Shown: positions 17,563-26,190 of the stretch, one piece after another
How the letters are laid out: every line of letters begins with the position of its first letter
Numbering within the stretch: the first letter of the stretch is position 1
NCBI RefSeq assembly: GCF_024231755.1
Contig: NZ_JAAEQH010000168.1
Location: 1 to 35,883, forward strand
From: Neptuniibacter sp.
Lineage (GTDB): Bacteria; Pseudomonadota; Gammaproteobacteria; Pseudomonadales; Balneatricaceae
Length of the DNA stretch: 35,883 nt
Direction: 5' to 3'
Made by a program: the position numbers and the translations under genes
Notes under the pieces: generated by a model
Databases searched by the model: none
Told to the model about the DNA's origin: nothing
Seen by the model: the letters and a program-made list of their open reading frames with translations, nothing else

Positions 17563-17632
17563 TTATTTCCTCCCCCTCGCTAACGTGAAATAATAGGGGG
17601 TAGTCTTTTTCCAAAAGCAATCGACTGCTTTT
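17563..17632 (+). promoter_or_regulatory. pyrC leader with mutually exclusive hairpins (terminator/attenuator-like)
   Basis: CCCCCT (17572-17577) can pair with AGGGGG (17595-17600), followed by TAGTCTTTTT, like an intrinsic terminator. TTATTTC (17563-17569) can instead pair with GAAATAA (17587-17593), which would trap the CCCCCT strand in its loop. A third hairpin AAAAGCA/TGCTTTT (17613-17619/17626-17632) follows. The arrangement could end the upstream RNA or attenuate pyrC; no test is possible from sequence alone. Confidence 0.4.
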
Positions 17633-17665
17633 CAGAATCACAACGAGTTATTTCCAGAGCCCTAT

Positions 17666-18694
17666 ATGACCACACTGACGATTACCCGCCCTGATGACTG
17701 GCACATTCACCTGCGTGATGGTGTACAGCTAAAAGATACTGTCCGAGATGTAAGCCGCTACATGGGCCGCGCAATCATCATGCCTAACCTTGTCCCACCA
17801 GTAATGAATACTGAACAAGCTCAAGCGTATCGTCAGCGCATAATGGACCAACAGCCCCAGGGCAACTTTGAACCGTTAATGGTGCTTTACCTCACTGACA
17901 ACACAACACCAGATGAGATCAAAAAAGCCAAAGCAACGGGTCAGATCTTTGCGGCAAAGCTATATCCTGCTGGCGCAACGACCAACTCTGATTCTGGTGT
18001 CACGTCGATCAAGAACGTATACCCTGCTCTGAAAGCGATGCAGGAAGAGGGAATGCTTCTTCTGATCCACGGTGAAGTTACAGACTCTTCCATCGATATT
18101 TTCGACCGAGAAAAGATCTTCATCGACAGCATTCTAAAAGAGGTAGTAAATGATTTTCCTGAACTGAAAATTGTTCTGGAGCATATCACCACCAAAGATG
18201 CTGCTGAGTTCGTAGCCTCTGCAGGTGACAATGTTGCTGCAACCATTACAGCGCATCACCTGTTGTACAACCGTAACCATATGCTAGCAGGAGGTATTCG
18301 TCCTCACTTCTACTGCCTGCCTATCCTGAAGCGAAATATCCATCAGGAAGCCCTGATTAAGGCTGCTACATCGGGTAGTAAAAAGTTCTTTCTGGGAACT
18401 GACTCCGCCCCACATATGAAAAATGCAAAAGAAGCAGCTTGTGGTTGCGCTGGTTCCTACACTGCACATGCTGCGATCGAACTCTATGCTGAAGCATTTG
18501 AAGAAGCAGGCGCGCTGGACAAGTTAGAAGCTTTTGCCAGCTTTAATGGACCAGATTTTTATGGCCTGCCACGTAACACTGATTCGATTACTCTGGAGAA
18601 AGAGAGTTGGGATGTTCCTGCTTCTTACCCTCTGGGTGACTCTCAGGTTGTCCCCATCCGCGCGGGTGAGCAGATCAGCTGGACAGTTAAATAA
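17666..18694 (+). CDS. pyrC: Dihydroorotase (class II)
   Basis: PyrC closes N-carbamoyl-L-aspartate to dihydroorotate in pyrimidine synthesis. The 342-residue protein begins [19 protein letters not shown], carrying the metal-binding HxH. The catalytic lysine region [14 protein letters not shown] (about 93-106), [18 protein letters not shown], and the final [10 protein letters not shown] with its catalytic aspartate are all present. Length matches the E. coli enzyme. The ribosome binding site is weak. It has its own terminator and appears monocistronic, preceded by a structured leader. Confidence 0.97.
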   Translation: MTTLTITRPDDWHIHLRDGVQLKDTVRDVSRYMGRAIIMPNLVPPVMNTEQAQAYRQRIMDQQPQGNFEPLMVLYLTDNTTPDEIKKAKATGQIFAAKLYPAGATTNSDSGVTSIKNVYPALKAMQEEGMLLLIHGEVTDSSIDIFDREKIFIDSILKEVVNDFPELKIVLEHITTKDAAEFVASAGDNVAATITAHHLLYNRNHMLAGGIRPHFYCLPILKRNIHQEALIKAATSGSKKFFLGTDSAPHMKNAKEAACGCAGSYTAHAAIELYAEAFEEAGALDKLEAFASFNGPDFYGLPRNTDSITLEKESWDVPASYPLGDSQVVPIRAGEQISWTVK

Positions 18695-18710
18695 GCTAAT
18701 ATAGAAATAT

Positions 18711-18738
18711 AAAAAAGGCTGCGTCAGCAGCCTTTTTT
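18711..18738. terminator. Bidirectional terminator between pyrC and the GGDEF-EAL gene
   Basis: AAAAAAGGCTGC / GCAGCCTTTTTT form a perfect 12-base-pair stem with a four-base loop, flanked by A and T runs so it works on both strands. It lies between the convergent pyrC and GGDEF-EAL genes and overlaps the stop codon of the latter. Confidence 0.93.
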
Positions 18739-20983
18739 ATGCCTGCTGCCTCAGCCAATCGATAAAGTCTTCTGGAGCTAATGCTGGCGCAAACAAATAC
18801 CCCTGCGCCATATGACATTTCTGCTTGATCAGGAAATCCAACTGTTCCTGAGTCTCTACCCCCTCAGCAACCACCTGCAGATTCAATGCTGAAGCCATAG
18901 AAAAGATTGCTGTCACGATCGCAACATCACCCTGTTCAAACGGCAGAGTGCTAATAAATGAACGATCAATTTTCAGTACATCAATGGGTAACTGTTTAAG
19001 ATAGCTCAGGGAGGAATAACCGGTTCCAAAATCATCCATTGCTATGGAAACACCTAGGGTCTTCAACTTACGCAAGGTTTTTATTGAATTATCGATATCT
19101 TCTATGACCGCGTACTCGGTGATTTCCAACTCTAAGTCAGCAGGATCGATATCAAAACGGGTCATCTGCTCAAGCAGATAATCAAATAGTTTCTCGTCTC
19201 TAAGCTGTCGAGGTGAGAGGTTTATAGCTACTTTCAGCTGATTCAGCCCTTGCAGCTTCCATTCTGAAAGCTGCTGACAGACCTGATGGATGACCCAATA
19301 ACCTAGCTCACAAATGAGGTTACTTTTCTCAGCTACATCGATAAATTGATCGGGATAATACACAACTTGGTCGCCCTCAAACCAACGTACTAATGCTTCA
19401 GCACTTTCAAATTGGTAATGGCCGTCAACAATGTGTGCTTTGGGCTGGAAATAGAGCAGTAATTCGTTGCGACTGATCGCTTCTTTAAGTAGTAGTTCCA
19501 CCTTTTGCTGTTTCTGGCGTTCTTGTTCCAGTTCCGAGGAGAAGAAACGTACCTGACCTCTGCCCGCTTCCTTAGCCTGATACATCGCTGTATCAGCTTG
19601 AATTATAAGGTCTTTAGCATTGTCAGAATCACTAGGGAAAGTGGATATACCGACACTGGCTCCTGGTTTAATTACATTTCCCTCTATAACAAACTCATCA
19701 GTTGCCTGATTAACCAGTTCATTGGCAATTGACACTAGCGCCGACTCATCTTCATATTGATTAACAATAACTGTAAACTCATCACCACCAATACGGTAGA
19801 GCAGGTCAGACTCGCGTAATCGCCTTTTGAATCTTGCCGCTACACTGATCAGTAACTTATCCCCTACTGCATGGCCAAACTGATCATTAGCCCATTTAAA
19901 GTTATCCAGATCCAGATAAAGCAATCCGACTCGAGAGTTTTCTCTGTGAGCCAACGCAATCTCTTCTTCCAAGCGGATCATAAATGAGTGACGGTTGGGC
20001 ATCTCCGTTAGCGAGTCATAAAAAGCCAGATTGTGCAGTTTCTCTTCAGCTTCTTTCTTCTCGGCAATATCAGTTAGGACCCCGACAAAGGTAACCGTAT
20101 TATCTTTTCTTTCTACCCGGTTCAAGTTCAGCCAGCCAGGAAAAATACTTCCATCCCTTTTTCGCCCTATCACCTCCCCTGACCAGCGTCCCTGATCGAG
20201 GAATCCCTCCTCAATCATCGACCTAAAGCCCTTACTTTCCACATCTTCAGGATATAAATCCGGCTGTAACCCCAGGATATCCTCCTCCTTAAACTGAGTA
20301 ATACTGGTATAAGCAGGGTTAACATCCATAATCCGCCCATTGGCATCAGTCACAAAGACAGCTTCATTCAGTGAATCCAAAGCTTGCTGCGCTACCTGAA
20401 GGGATTGAATTGGCGACAACAACGCAAAACGCAGGATAAGAAAAAGGGAACCAACAAATAGGAAACTAACCACCGCAACCTGGGCACTTTCCACGACTAA
20501 GTTGCGATATAAGTTTTCGGTAAAATTTTTATCGCTATAGCTAACTTCTACATTACCAATGCTTATCTGGCCAACTTTGATAGGGAAACGAATTCGGTTT
20601 TTTTGCCCCATCCAGAGACGCGAATGTTGAGAGTTATCAAACTGAACAATTTCACCCTCTACTTTGATCCGCCCCATATACAGGTGGCCAAAATTGCCAA
20701 AGACCTTTATACCTTCAACAAAAGGCGAAGACATTTCTGAATCAAGAATGGCAGAAGCAAGTTCAGCAGAATAATTCCGGTCGTATACCTTTTTGTACAC
20801 ATTCCAAATTGTAGGCCGAACAGAATTAGCCACACGTTCTGCTACCGACTGACTACGTTCCTGCAGGTTGCTCTGCATAAGATCGGAAGCAGCATTAAAT
20901 CGGACCACAACAAAAGCCGTCATAACCAGAAAGGTTATGAGGCTCAGGATAACCAGAAGACGTGCAGTGGGACGACTAACCAT
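18737..20983 (-). CDS. Membrane PAS-GGDEF-EAL protein, translationally coupled to a DctP-type binding lipoprotein
   Basis: A 748-residue c-di-GMP enzyme with membrane helices at about 8-28 and 166-188 around a periplasmic domain of about 135 residues. A PAS domain (200-310), GGDEF (315-475) and EAL (490-745) follow. GGDEF (399-403), RxxD (RESD, 390-393), EAL (529-531) and DDFGTGYSSL (650-659) are intact. Its ATG overlaps the stop of the upstream DctP-type gene by one base (TAATG), a strong sign of coupled expression and joint function. The periplasmic domain is the natural docking site for that lipoprotein, as with MbaA and NspS; this is inference. Confidence 0.94.
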   Translation of the reverse strand: MVSRPTARLLVILSLITFLVMTAFVVVRFNAASDLMQSNLQERSQSVAERVANSVRPTIWNVYKKVYDRNYSAELASAILDSEMSSPFVEGIKVFGNFGHLYMGRIKVEGEIVQFDNSQHSRLWMGQKNRIRFPIKVGQISIGNVEVSYSDKNFTENLYRNLVVESAQVAVVSFLFVGSLFLILRFALLSPIQSLQVAQQALDSLNEAVFVTDANGRIMDVNPAYTSITQFKEEDILGLQPDLYPEDVESKGFRSMIEEGFLDQGRWSGEVIGRKRDGSIFPGWLNLNRVERKDNTVTFVGVLTDIAEKKEAEEKLHNLAFYDSLTEMPNRHSFMIRLEEEIALAHRENSRVGLLYLDLDNFKWANDQFGHAVGDKLLISVAARFKRRLRESDLLYRIGGDEFTVIVNQYEDESALVSIANELVNQATDEFVIEGNVIKPGASVGISTFPSDSDNAKDLIIQADTAMYQAKEAGRGQVRFFSSELEQERQKQQKVELLLKEAISRNELLLYFQPKAHIVDGHYQFESAEALVRWFEGDQVVYYPDQFIDVAEKSNLICELGYWVIHQVCQQLSEWKLQGLNQLKVAINLSPRQLRDEKLFDYLLEQMTRFDIDPADLELEITEYAVIEDIDNSIKTLRKLKTLGVSIAMDDFGTGYSSLSYLKQLPIDVLKIDRSFISTLPFEQGDVAIVTAIFSMASALNLQVVAEGVETQEQLDFLIKQKCHMAQGYLFAPALAPEDFIDWLRQQA

Positions 20984-22059
20984 TATTTATCGTATGGACC
21001 AAACCAATCGTAATAGTTGTTGTAAACCTCTTTAAACGCTTTTTTCTTTTCTATAATCCGCTTGCTTAAAGGGTCTTTAGCAGAATAATCAGCAATCACA
21101 CTTTCAGAGACAAGACGCCAGCGTTCTATATCTTCTTTACTCCAGCGATTAATGTTGGTCATACTCGCCTGAAACAAACTGAAAGCCTCAAAGTCCTCAA
21201 TTTTCGCCTTCATAGTCGTGGTCAACGTATAGGACTTAATCGCGGTTTCTAGAATAGCTCTCAGGTCAGAGGGTAGACGGTCATATTCCTCTTTATTAAT
21301 TAGGAAATCAGCAAGTACAGATGGCTGCCAAACGGCAGGGATTATGGCATGTTGACTGATATCATGGAGTCCAAGGTTCCATGCACCGCCAGCGGTGGTC
21401 CATTCCACCGCATCAAGATCGCCACTTTCTAGAGCAGGACGGATCTCTTCGGGTACAGTAGGCAGAGTATATGCTCCAGCAGCCGCTGCAAGCACCTCAC
21501 TTGGTAACCCTGGACCGATACGTACTTTCTTCGCGTTCAGGTCATCCAGACCTTTAATCTCGGTTTTAGACAGTAGACCAAACTCCATACCTGGCCACCA
21601 GGCTGGGCGCCAGACAATACCGTCTGGCTCGGATAGTTCATTCGCAAGCTGCTGACCATCTCCTGCCAGAAAAAACATCATAGAACTATCGAGGTTCATA
21701 AAATCAAACGGCCCCGCATTCATCAGTGCCCAGGCAGGATGTTGACCAGACCACCAGTTTGGCCAGCCGTTCCCCATCTCAATACGGCCTTCCTTCACTG
21801 CCGTATAGATATCAGGCCCACCAGTGATTGTTCCCCCGGGATGAGGGGTAATAACAAAACGACCACCACTCATGGTTTTTACATTATCTGCAAAACGTTT
21901 CAGCTCCTTGAAATCGATGCTGTCAGCAGTCGCTTGTGACTGGAGCTGCCACTTATAGATACGTGGCTGTTTATCCTCGTTGCAACCTGAAATTGCCAAT
22001 AACAGCAGAGAAGAAAACAAAAGTGTAAAAAGTTTTAACACTTGTTTAAACATGAGCAT
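20983..22059 (-). CDS. Orphan TRAP-type (DctP family) solute-binding lipoprotein
   Basis: This 358-residue protein has a signal peptide with a perfect lipobox (LLAISGC, Cys at about 26) and a DctP/TRAP binding fold: WQLQSQATADS at the start of the mature part, KKVRIGPGLPSEVL with the conserved carboxylate-binding arginine, and DAVEWTTAGGAWNLGLHDI, which resembles the lactate/2-oxoacid-binding branch. A carboxylate ligand is likely by family. DctQ and DctM membrane subunits are absent on both sides; instead a GGDEF-EAL gene overlaps its stop. That makes a sensory role likely. Confidence 0.92.
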   Translation of the reverse strand: MLMFKQVLKLFTLLFSSLLLLAISGCNEDKQPRIYKWQLQSQATADSIDFKELKRFADNVKTMSGGRFVITPHPGGTITGGPDIYTAVKEGRIEMGNGWPNWWSGQHPAWALMNAGPFDFMNLDSSMMFFLAGDGQQLANELSEPDGIVWRPAWWPGMEFGLLSKTEIKGLDDLNAKKVRIGPGLPSEVLAAAAGAYTLPTVPEEIRPALESGDLDAVEWTTAGGAWNLGLHDISQHAIIPAVWQPSVLADFLINKEEYDRLPSDLRAILETAIKSYTLTTTMKAKIEDFEAFSLFQASMTNINRWSKEDIERWRLVSESVIADYSAKDPLSKRIIEKKKAFKEVYNNYYDWFGPYDK

Positions 22060-22148
22060 CCCTCGTACGAATTCGTCTGATATATTCTGAATTACACGAA
22101 CTAATTTACAGATAAACTAAACCTTCCTTCTCAGAGTAGGAAGAAGAT

Positions 22149-22817
22149 CTAATCAATGCAAACTATTCCAGACTTAAGTTTCTGATAAGCATACAAAATT
22201 TCACTGAATTCCTCGGGTTTAGAACGAACCGCCCGTTGGTAATGCGCAATATTCTGCTCAAGATAATCCCGATGAGGCTGTTGAGAAAGATCCCACATGA
22301 GAGAACCCATCGTTTCTATACTCTGTTTAGCCTCCCTCCCAGCATGGATCACCTCGTAATAGAGACCTTTATCAAACACAAGTTTCTCATTAAACAAGCC
22401 TAAGCCCTGATCAATCAGGGCTTGCCGTACTTTGAAATTATGCCTTACAGGGCAAAGCATAAACTCAATATTAGCGTTAGGGTTATTGCTGAGAATCTTC
22501 TGAACAAACTCAATAATCAGGTCACCACCTACCCCAGCAATAATCAAGAGGTGCTTGGCTTCACTGGCTGGCAAGATGATCGTTCTAAGGTCAGTACAAT
22601 GTACCTGCCAGTTTTCAGATCGAGGAAACTGCTTTTCTAATTGCAACTGCAACTGGTCTATAAGTGGCTTAACCACATCCACAAAATGTATTTTTGCAGA
22701 TAAGCCAGATATAAGAGCATGGCCTAAAAAACCATGATCGCAGCAACAATCCCAGACGTGGTCATAACGATCACTAACCATGTCAGCGATAGTGGATAAA
22801 CGGTTATTTAGTTTCAA
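22149..22817 (-). CDS. TrmK-like tRNA (adenine-22-N1)-methyltransferase family protein
   Basis: This 222-residue cytoplasmic SAM-dependent methyltransferase resembles the TrmK/DUF633 family. The opening LNNRLSTIADMVSDRYDHVW followed by DCCCDHGFLGHAL corresponds to the family's SAM-binding motif I in its cysteine-rich gammaproteobacterial variant, and LLIIAGVGGDLIIEFVQKIL corresponds to the catalytic-region motif. TrmK of Bacillus methylates A22 of some tRNAs; activity of this branch is less certain. It lies 89 bases after the DctP-type gene on the same strand but looks functionally unrelated. Confidence 0.8.
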   Translation of the reverse strand: MKLNNRLSTIADMVSDRYDHVWDCCCDHGFLGHALISGLSAKIHFVDVVKPLIDQLQLQLEKQFPRSENWQVHCTDLRTIILPASEAKHLLIIAGVGGDLIIEFVQKILSNNPNANIEFMLCPVRHNFKVRQALIDQGLGLFNEKLVFDKGLYYEVIHAGREAKQSIETMGSLMWDLSQQPHRDYLEQNIAHYQRAVRSKPEEFSEILYAYQKLKSGIVCID

Positions 22818-22893
22818 TATAAATACTCAGAAAACATGTAATACAAGGAGGGATTGAAACCAAACCGAAACTTACTGTCAGTCACCTTAAGCA

Positions 22894-23661
22894 TTACTTG
22901 GGCTTACGAAACTTTAGGGTAAAACGGTCGCTGAACTTGTCCAATGATGGGTGAACAGAATCGTAGATCAAACCATCTTCTGCGCGCGCATGCATATCAG
23001 ACCAATCCTCTAATATAAAACCGGCATCCAGCGCTTCTTTGATTATGCGAACCGGATCAACCCGGCGCCAGCGATCAACGCTATATGGTTCCATATGACG
23101 GCGGGTGTGATCAATTACACCATAGACTCCACCAGGCTTAAGTGATTTGAAAACTTCTTTGTTTAACAAGATTCGACTATGGGGTGTCATGTTATGCATA
23201 TTTCGAAAGGTCAGAACCATATCCAGATCAGTTAATCCAAACTCAATTTTGTCGTAATAGCGGATAAACTTATGCATTTTAGAGCGCTGCCAAATGTGGT
23301 TATCCTCACTGACATATTGGAGATGCCCTTTCCCCCATTGTTTAACACCTTTATCCAGAAAGTTGAGCCCCATCGCTAGATGCAGTTCCCCTTTTTCACG
23401 CAGTACATCCCCTAGAATTTTTGTGTACCAACCACCACCAGGAAAGAGCTCTAGCACCCGCATATCATCCTGTAGACCGAAGAATTTCAGTGTTTGCAAA
23501 GGCTTACGTCTCTGATCGCGAGCTTTCTCTTCAACAGTACGAATCTCATTGTCCAACGCACTAACAATCTTCTTTTCAGTTAGGCTTTGAGCGCTCTCAG
23601 CACTGGCGGCTGAAATGCAAAAGAAGAACAGGAAAGGCACTAGCCGGTTGAAACGAAACAT
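22894..23661 (-). CDS. Exported methyltransferase-like protein (COG4798 type)
   Basis: A 255-residue protein with a Sec signal peptide (hydrophobic residues about 8-20, cleavage near SAASAES) followed by a class I methyltransferase fold: MRVLELFPGGGWYTKILGDV is the SAM-binding glycine loop, DLDMVLTFRNMHNM and LKPGGVYGVIDHTRR are later core strands. It fits the predicted methyltransferases of COG4798, whose substrate is unknown. Export is odd, since SAM is cytosolic; the protein may bind something else or act before export. It is 76 bases upstream of the TrmK-like gene on the same strand. Confidence 0.85.
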   Translation of the reverse strand: MFRFNRLVPFLFFFCISAASAESAQSLTEKKIVSALDNEIRTVEEKARDQRRKPLQTLKFFGLQDDMRVLELFPGGGWYTKILGDVLREKGELHLAMGLNFLDKGVKQWGKGHLQYVSEDNHIWQRSKMHKFIRYYDKIEFGLTDLDMVLTFRNMHNMTPHSRILLNKEVFKSLKPGGVYGVIDHTRRHMEPYSVDRWRRVDPVRIIKEALDAGFILEDWSDMHARAEDGLIYDSVHPSLDKFSDRFTLKFRKPK

Positions 23662-23719
23662 AACGATCCCCCTACAGTGAAAAAGTAACTTACCTTAAGC
23701 ATAATAGTCTGGATTTATA

Positions 23720-24493
23720 CTATTCTGCGTGAGATAGGAAAATCTGACGAATAGTTCCATCTTCACGTAAAGATTTAACCGCACTCTGTAATCTAATTAG
23801 CGTACTTTCCGGGAGAGCATCTCTGGCACACAACATCCAGATTGGATAAGTTGAGAAGATCAATGATTCACCGACTTTCACATCCTGTTTATGAACATTG
23901 AACAACATGCTCTCAACCACACCTGCCATGGCATCCACTCGCCCACGCCCCAGCATTACAGCACTATGTCCATAATCATTCGTGGCAACTTTATTAAGGC
24001 TTTTATCCTGATCGAAAGGTGAGTAAATGTAGATACCTCTAGGCACCGCAATGATGATCTCTTCCAAATCATCATAACTCTCTAATCTCACCCCTGGCTT
24101 TGCTGTTATACCTGTACTGACAATCTCTCCAATAGGTTCAATCAGATTAAAATTACTTTTGGTAATCTCATTTTTAATCATCAATGAACAGTCAGACATG
24201 CCGTTCTTTAACTGCTGGAACAGTCGCTTCGTAGGCAGAACCTCATTTTTTCCTTGCAACCCAGCTTGACGCAGAATCGCATTCGCGACTTCATACAGAG
24301 AGCCTACCTGTTCACCGGAATCAAGCTCATAAGCATATGGGGGATGAGCAAAGGTACCAAAACGGACCTCTGAGTCCGTTCTGCTCTCAGCCCAACTCCA
24401 ACTGGAAGGCAATAGAAAGCAACAGAGAAAAAGGTGCAGCAGGTTCTTCAAAGGGATATTCCATATAGAAGCAAAACAGGGAGAGAATAGCAC
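23720..24493 (-). CDS. Orphan periplasmic solute-binding protein (family 3, amino-acid type)
   Basis: A 257-residue exported protein with a signal segment at about 15-35 (LLHLFLCCFLLPSSWSWAES) and a family-3 binding fold: VRFGTFAHPPYAYELDSG, EVANAILRQAGL, DDLEEIIIAVPRGIYIYSPF and GRGRVDAMAGVVESMLF. Many such stand-alone proteins in marine gammaproteobacteria have no transporter beside them, and none is here. The ligand is unknown. The true start could be internal to the first 14 residues. Its neighbours on both sides are unrelated in function, so unlike the other two binding proteins in the window it has no obvious partner. Confidence 0.85.
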   Translation of the reverse strand: MLFSPCFASIWNIPLKNLLHLFLCCFLLPSSWSWAESRTDSEVRFGTFAHPPYAYELDSGEQVGSLYEVANAILRQAGLQGKNEVLPTKRLFQQLKNGMSDCSLMIKNEITKSNFNLIEPIGEIVSTGITAKPGVRLESYDDLEEIIIAVPRGIYIYSPFDQDKSLNKVATNDYGHSAVMLGRGRVDAMAGVVESMLFNVHKQDVKVGESLIFSTYPIWMLCARDALPESTLIRLQSAVKSLREDGTIRQIFLSHAE

Positions 24494-24619
24494 AAATACT
24501 TATAACAAAACCTTGATCTTGAACGTTCATTTCTACGGAAGTAATCACTCTGAAAAATTCAATCATTGTTGCAGGATAATTCCGTTATATTGTCAGTTTC
24601 ACTTAGCGGAGAAATACCT

Positions 24620-24964
24620 ATGTTTGCTGTAATTTTTGAGGTGGTCCCTACCAAAGAAGGGAAAGAAGAATATCTGGAAATTGCAGCTAAACTGCGCACA
24701 TTTCTTGAGAATCGCGATGGTTTCATCTCAATAGAACGTTTCCAAAGCCTGGTGGATGAGAACAAAATTCTTAGCCTATCTTTTTGGCGAGATGAAGCAG
24801 CAATCGCTAACTGGCGCAACCTGATGGAACACAGAAATGCACAAAGCTCGGGAAAGAAACGCTTGTTTGAATCCTACCGAATCAGGGTTGCTGAAGTCGT
24901 TCGCGATTACACTGAAACAGAGCGCGATGAAGCCCCGCAAGATTCAATAAATGCTCACGGTTAG
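24620..24964 (+). CDS. Antibiotic biosynthesis monooxygenase (ABM) domain protein
   Basis: A 114-residue single-domain protein of the ABM dimeric ferredoxin-like fold: MFAVIFEVVPTKEGKEEYLE, FLENRDGFISIERFQSL, KILSLSFWRDEAAIANWRN and HRNAQSSGKKRLFESYRIRV. Members include heme-degrading and quinol monooxygenases as well as proteins of unknown role; no specific substrate can be given. I chose ATG 24620 because GGAG lies seven bases upstream; an in-frame ATG at 24566 lacks a binding site and would add 18 non-family residues. Confidence 0.87.
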   Translation: MFAVIFEVVPTKEGKEEYLEIAAKLRTFLENRDGFISIERFQSLVDENKILSLSFWRDEAAIANWRNLMEHRNAQSSGKKRLFESYRIRVAEVVRDYTETERDEAPQDSINAHG

Positions 24965-25021
24965 AAAGGGTTCCGTTAAAGAAACCTGGGATTTAGATTA
25001 CAAACATTGCTTAAACCAATT

Positions 25022-25043
25022 GGGGCTTTCTAAGCTAAGCCCC
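25022..25043 (+). terminator. Terminator-like hairpin after the ABM gene
   Basis: GGGGCTT / AAGCCCC form a seven-base-pair stem with an eight-base loop, followed by GAGACTTTTAC. The T run is short and offset. It lies between the convergent ABM and HDOD genes and overlaps the HDOD stop. Confidence 0.5.
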
Positions 25044-25928
25044 GAGACTTTTACTCAGTTTTGTTGATTTCTCGATTAAAATTGGCAGTGCGGGAACGAG
25101 GGAAGAGATGGCAACACCTTTAGCTTTCCAAGAAGGATGAATACAAAAAGAAAGAATGTGCTCAAGTAAATTATCCTCCGTCCAAGATGGCCAGTCTTCA
25201 TTATTTGCAAGCATCATGCTTACAGCATCTGCAACCTGGATATAGAGGCTCAAGCTTTGTAGATCTTGGGGGGCTTTGGGGTGAGAAATAACAGCAACTT
25301 TATGATGGTAACGGACCACATTGGCTATTAATTGCGGGATTTCTAATTTTTTACACGCAAGGTAGCCTACTTTTGAGTGGTCAAAGCCTATTGTTTCCAG
25401 TTCAACGGCAATAAGCTCATCCGGGGAACCCCAGCCCTTTTCATCGATTTCATTAAGAACCTCTGGCGACAGCTGAAATAATACAAAGCGCCCAATATCA
25501 TGTAATAGCCCAGCCAGATACGCGGTGTCAGGGTTACTCGCTTCATCAGGTGATAGTCTTGCTAGGTAAGATGCAATATGAGCCACTTCAATTGAATGTC
25601 GCCAAATCTCTTTATGCTCTTTCTTTTGTGGCACAAAGACTTTTGATACAGACAGTGCTGTCAGTAGCTCCATTATTGTCCTTGAACCAACACGCGTCAG
25701 CGCACTTTGGAGGCTATCGATTTTGCTGTTGGGAGAAGAAATAGCGCTGTTAGAGTATGCAATTATAAAAGTAGCAAGAGGAGGATCAATTTTGGCCAGT
25801 TGCAGCATTCGGTCATAAAATACCGTATCTTCAGGATCGAGCTTCATTAACTCAAAAAGGACGCCTGGCAGTAATGGAAGTTGCGCCACCTCGTCATTGA
25901 TATCCTTCAGGCTCAAAGCAGTTTCCAT
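25035..25928 (-). CDS. HDOD domain signalling protein
   Basis: A 297-residue cytoplasmic HDOD protein: LPLLPGVLFELMKLDPEDT, the IDPPLATFIIAYSNSAISSP segment, LQSALTRVGSRTIMELLTAL, and GLLHDIGRFVLFQLSPEVL, where the HD pair is retained, plus RYHHKV. HDOD proteins usually act as non-enzymatic signalling or chemotaxis/motility regulators. I chose ATG 25928 because AAGGA stands just upstream (GGAAGGAATTCAG); an in-frame start at 26096 would add 56 residues unlike the family. It lies downstream of a GGDEF cyclase gene on the same strand, with about 260 bases between them. Confidence 0.88.
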   Translation of the reverse strand: METALSLKDINDEVAQLPLLPGVLFELMKLDPEDTVFYDRMLQLAKIDPPLATFIIAYSNSAISSPNSKIDSLQSALTRVGSRTIMELLTALSVSKVFVPQKKEHKEIWRHSIEVAHIASYLARLSPDEASNPDTAYLAGLLHDIGRFVLFQLSPEVLNEIDEKGWGSPDELIAVELETIGFDHSKVGYLACKKLEIPQLIANVVRYHHKVAVISHPKAPQDLQSLSLYIQVADAVSMMLANNEDWPSWTEDNLLEHILSFCIHPSWKAKGVAISSLVPALPILIEKSTKLSKSLGA

Positions 25929-26190
25929 CTGAATTCCTTCCCATAACTTTCGCTTTTGATATAACTGAATCTCTTTATATGCTGTACATTTAATAATGTA
26001 GTTGAATATATGATTGAATGGGCGTTCAAAGGAAAAATAATCACTAGTAAGTCCCAGTATCTCTGTTGCAGATACCGTCAGTGAATCCAGGAACACAAGT
26101 ATCGTTTCCCTTTAATGATCGGAATTAATTGAGGGTCAGTTTAGAATAGTTAGCGAAGCGGTTAGTTAGCTTAGGTTCAAGCTTTAGCAT

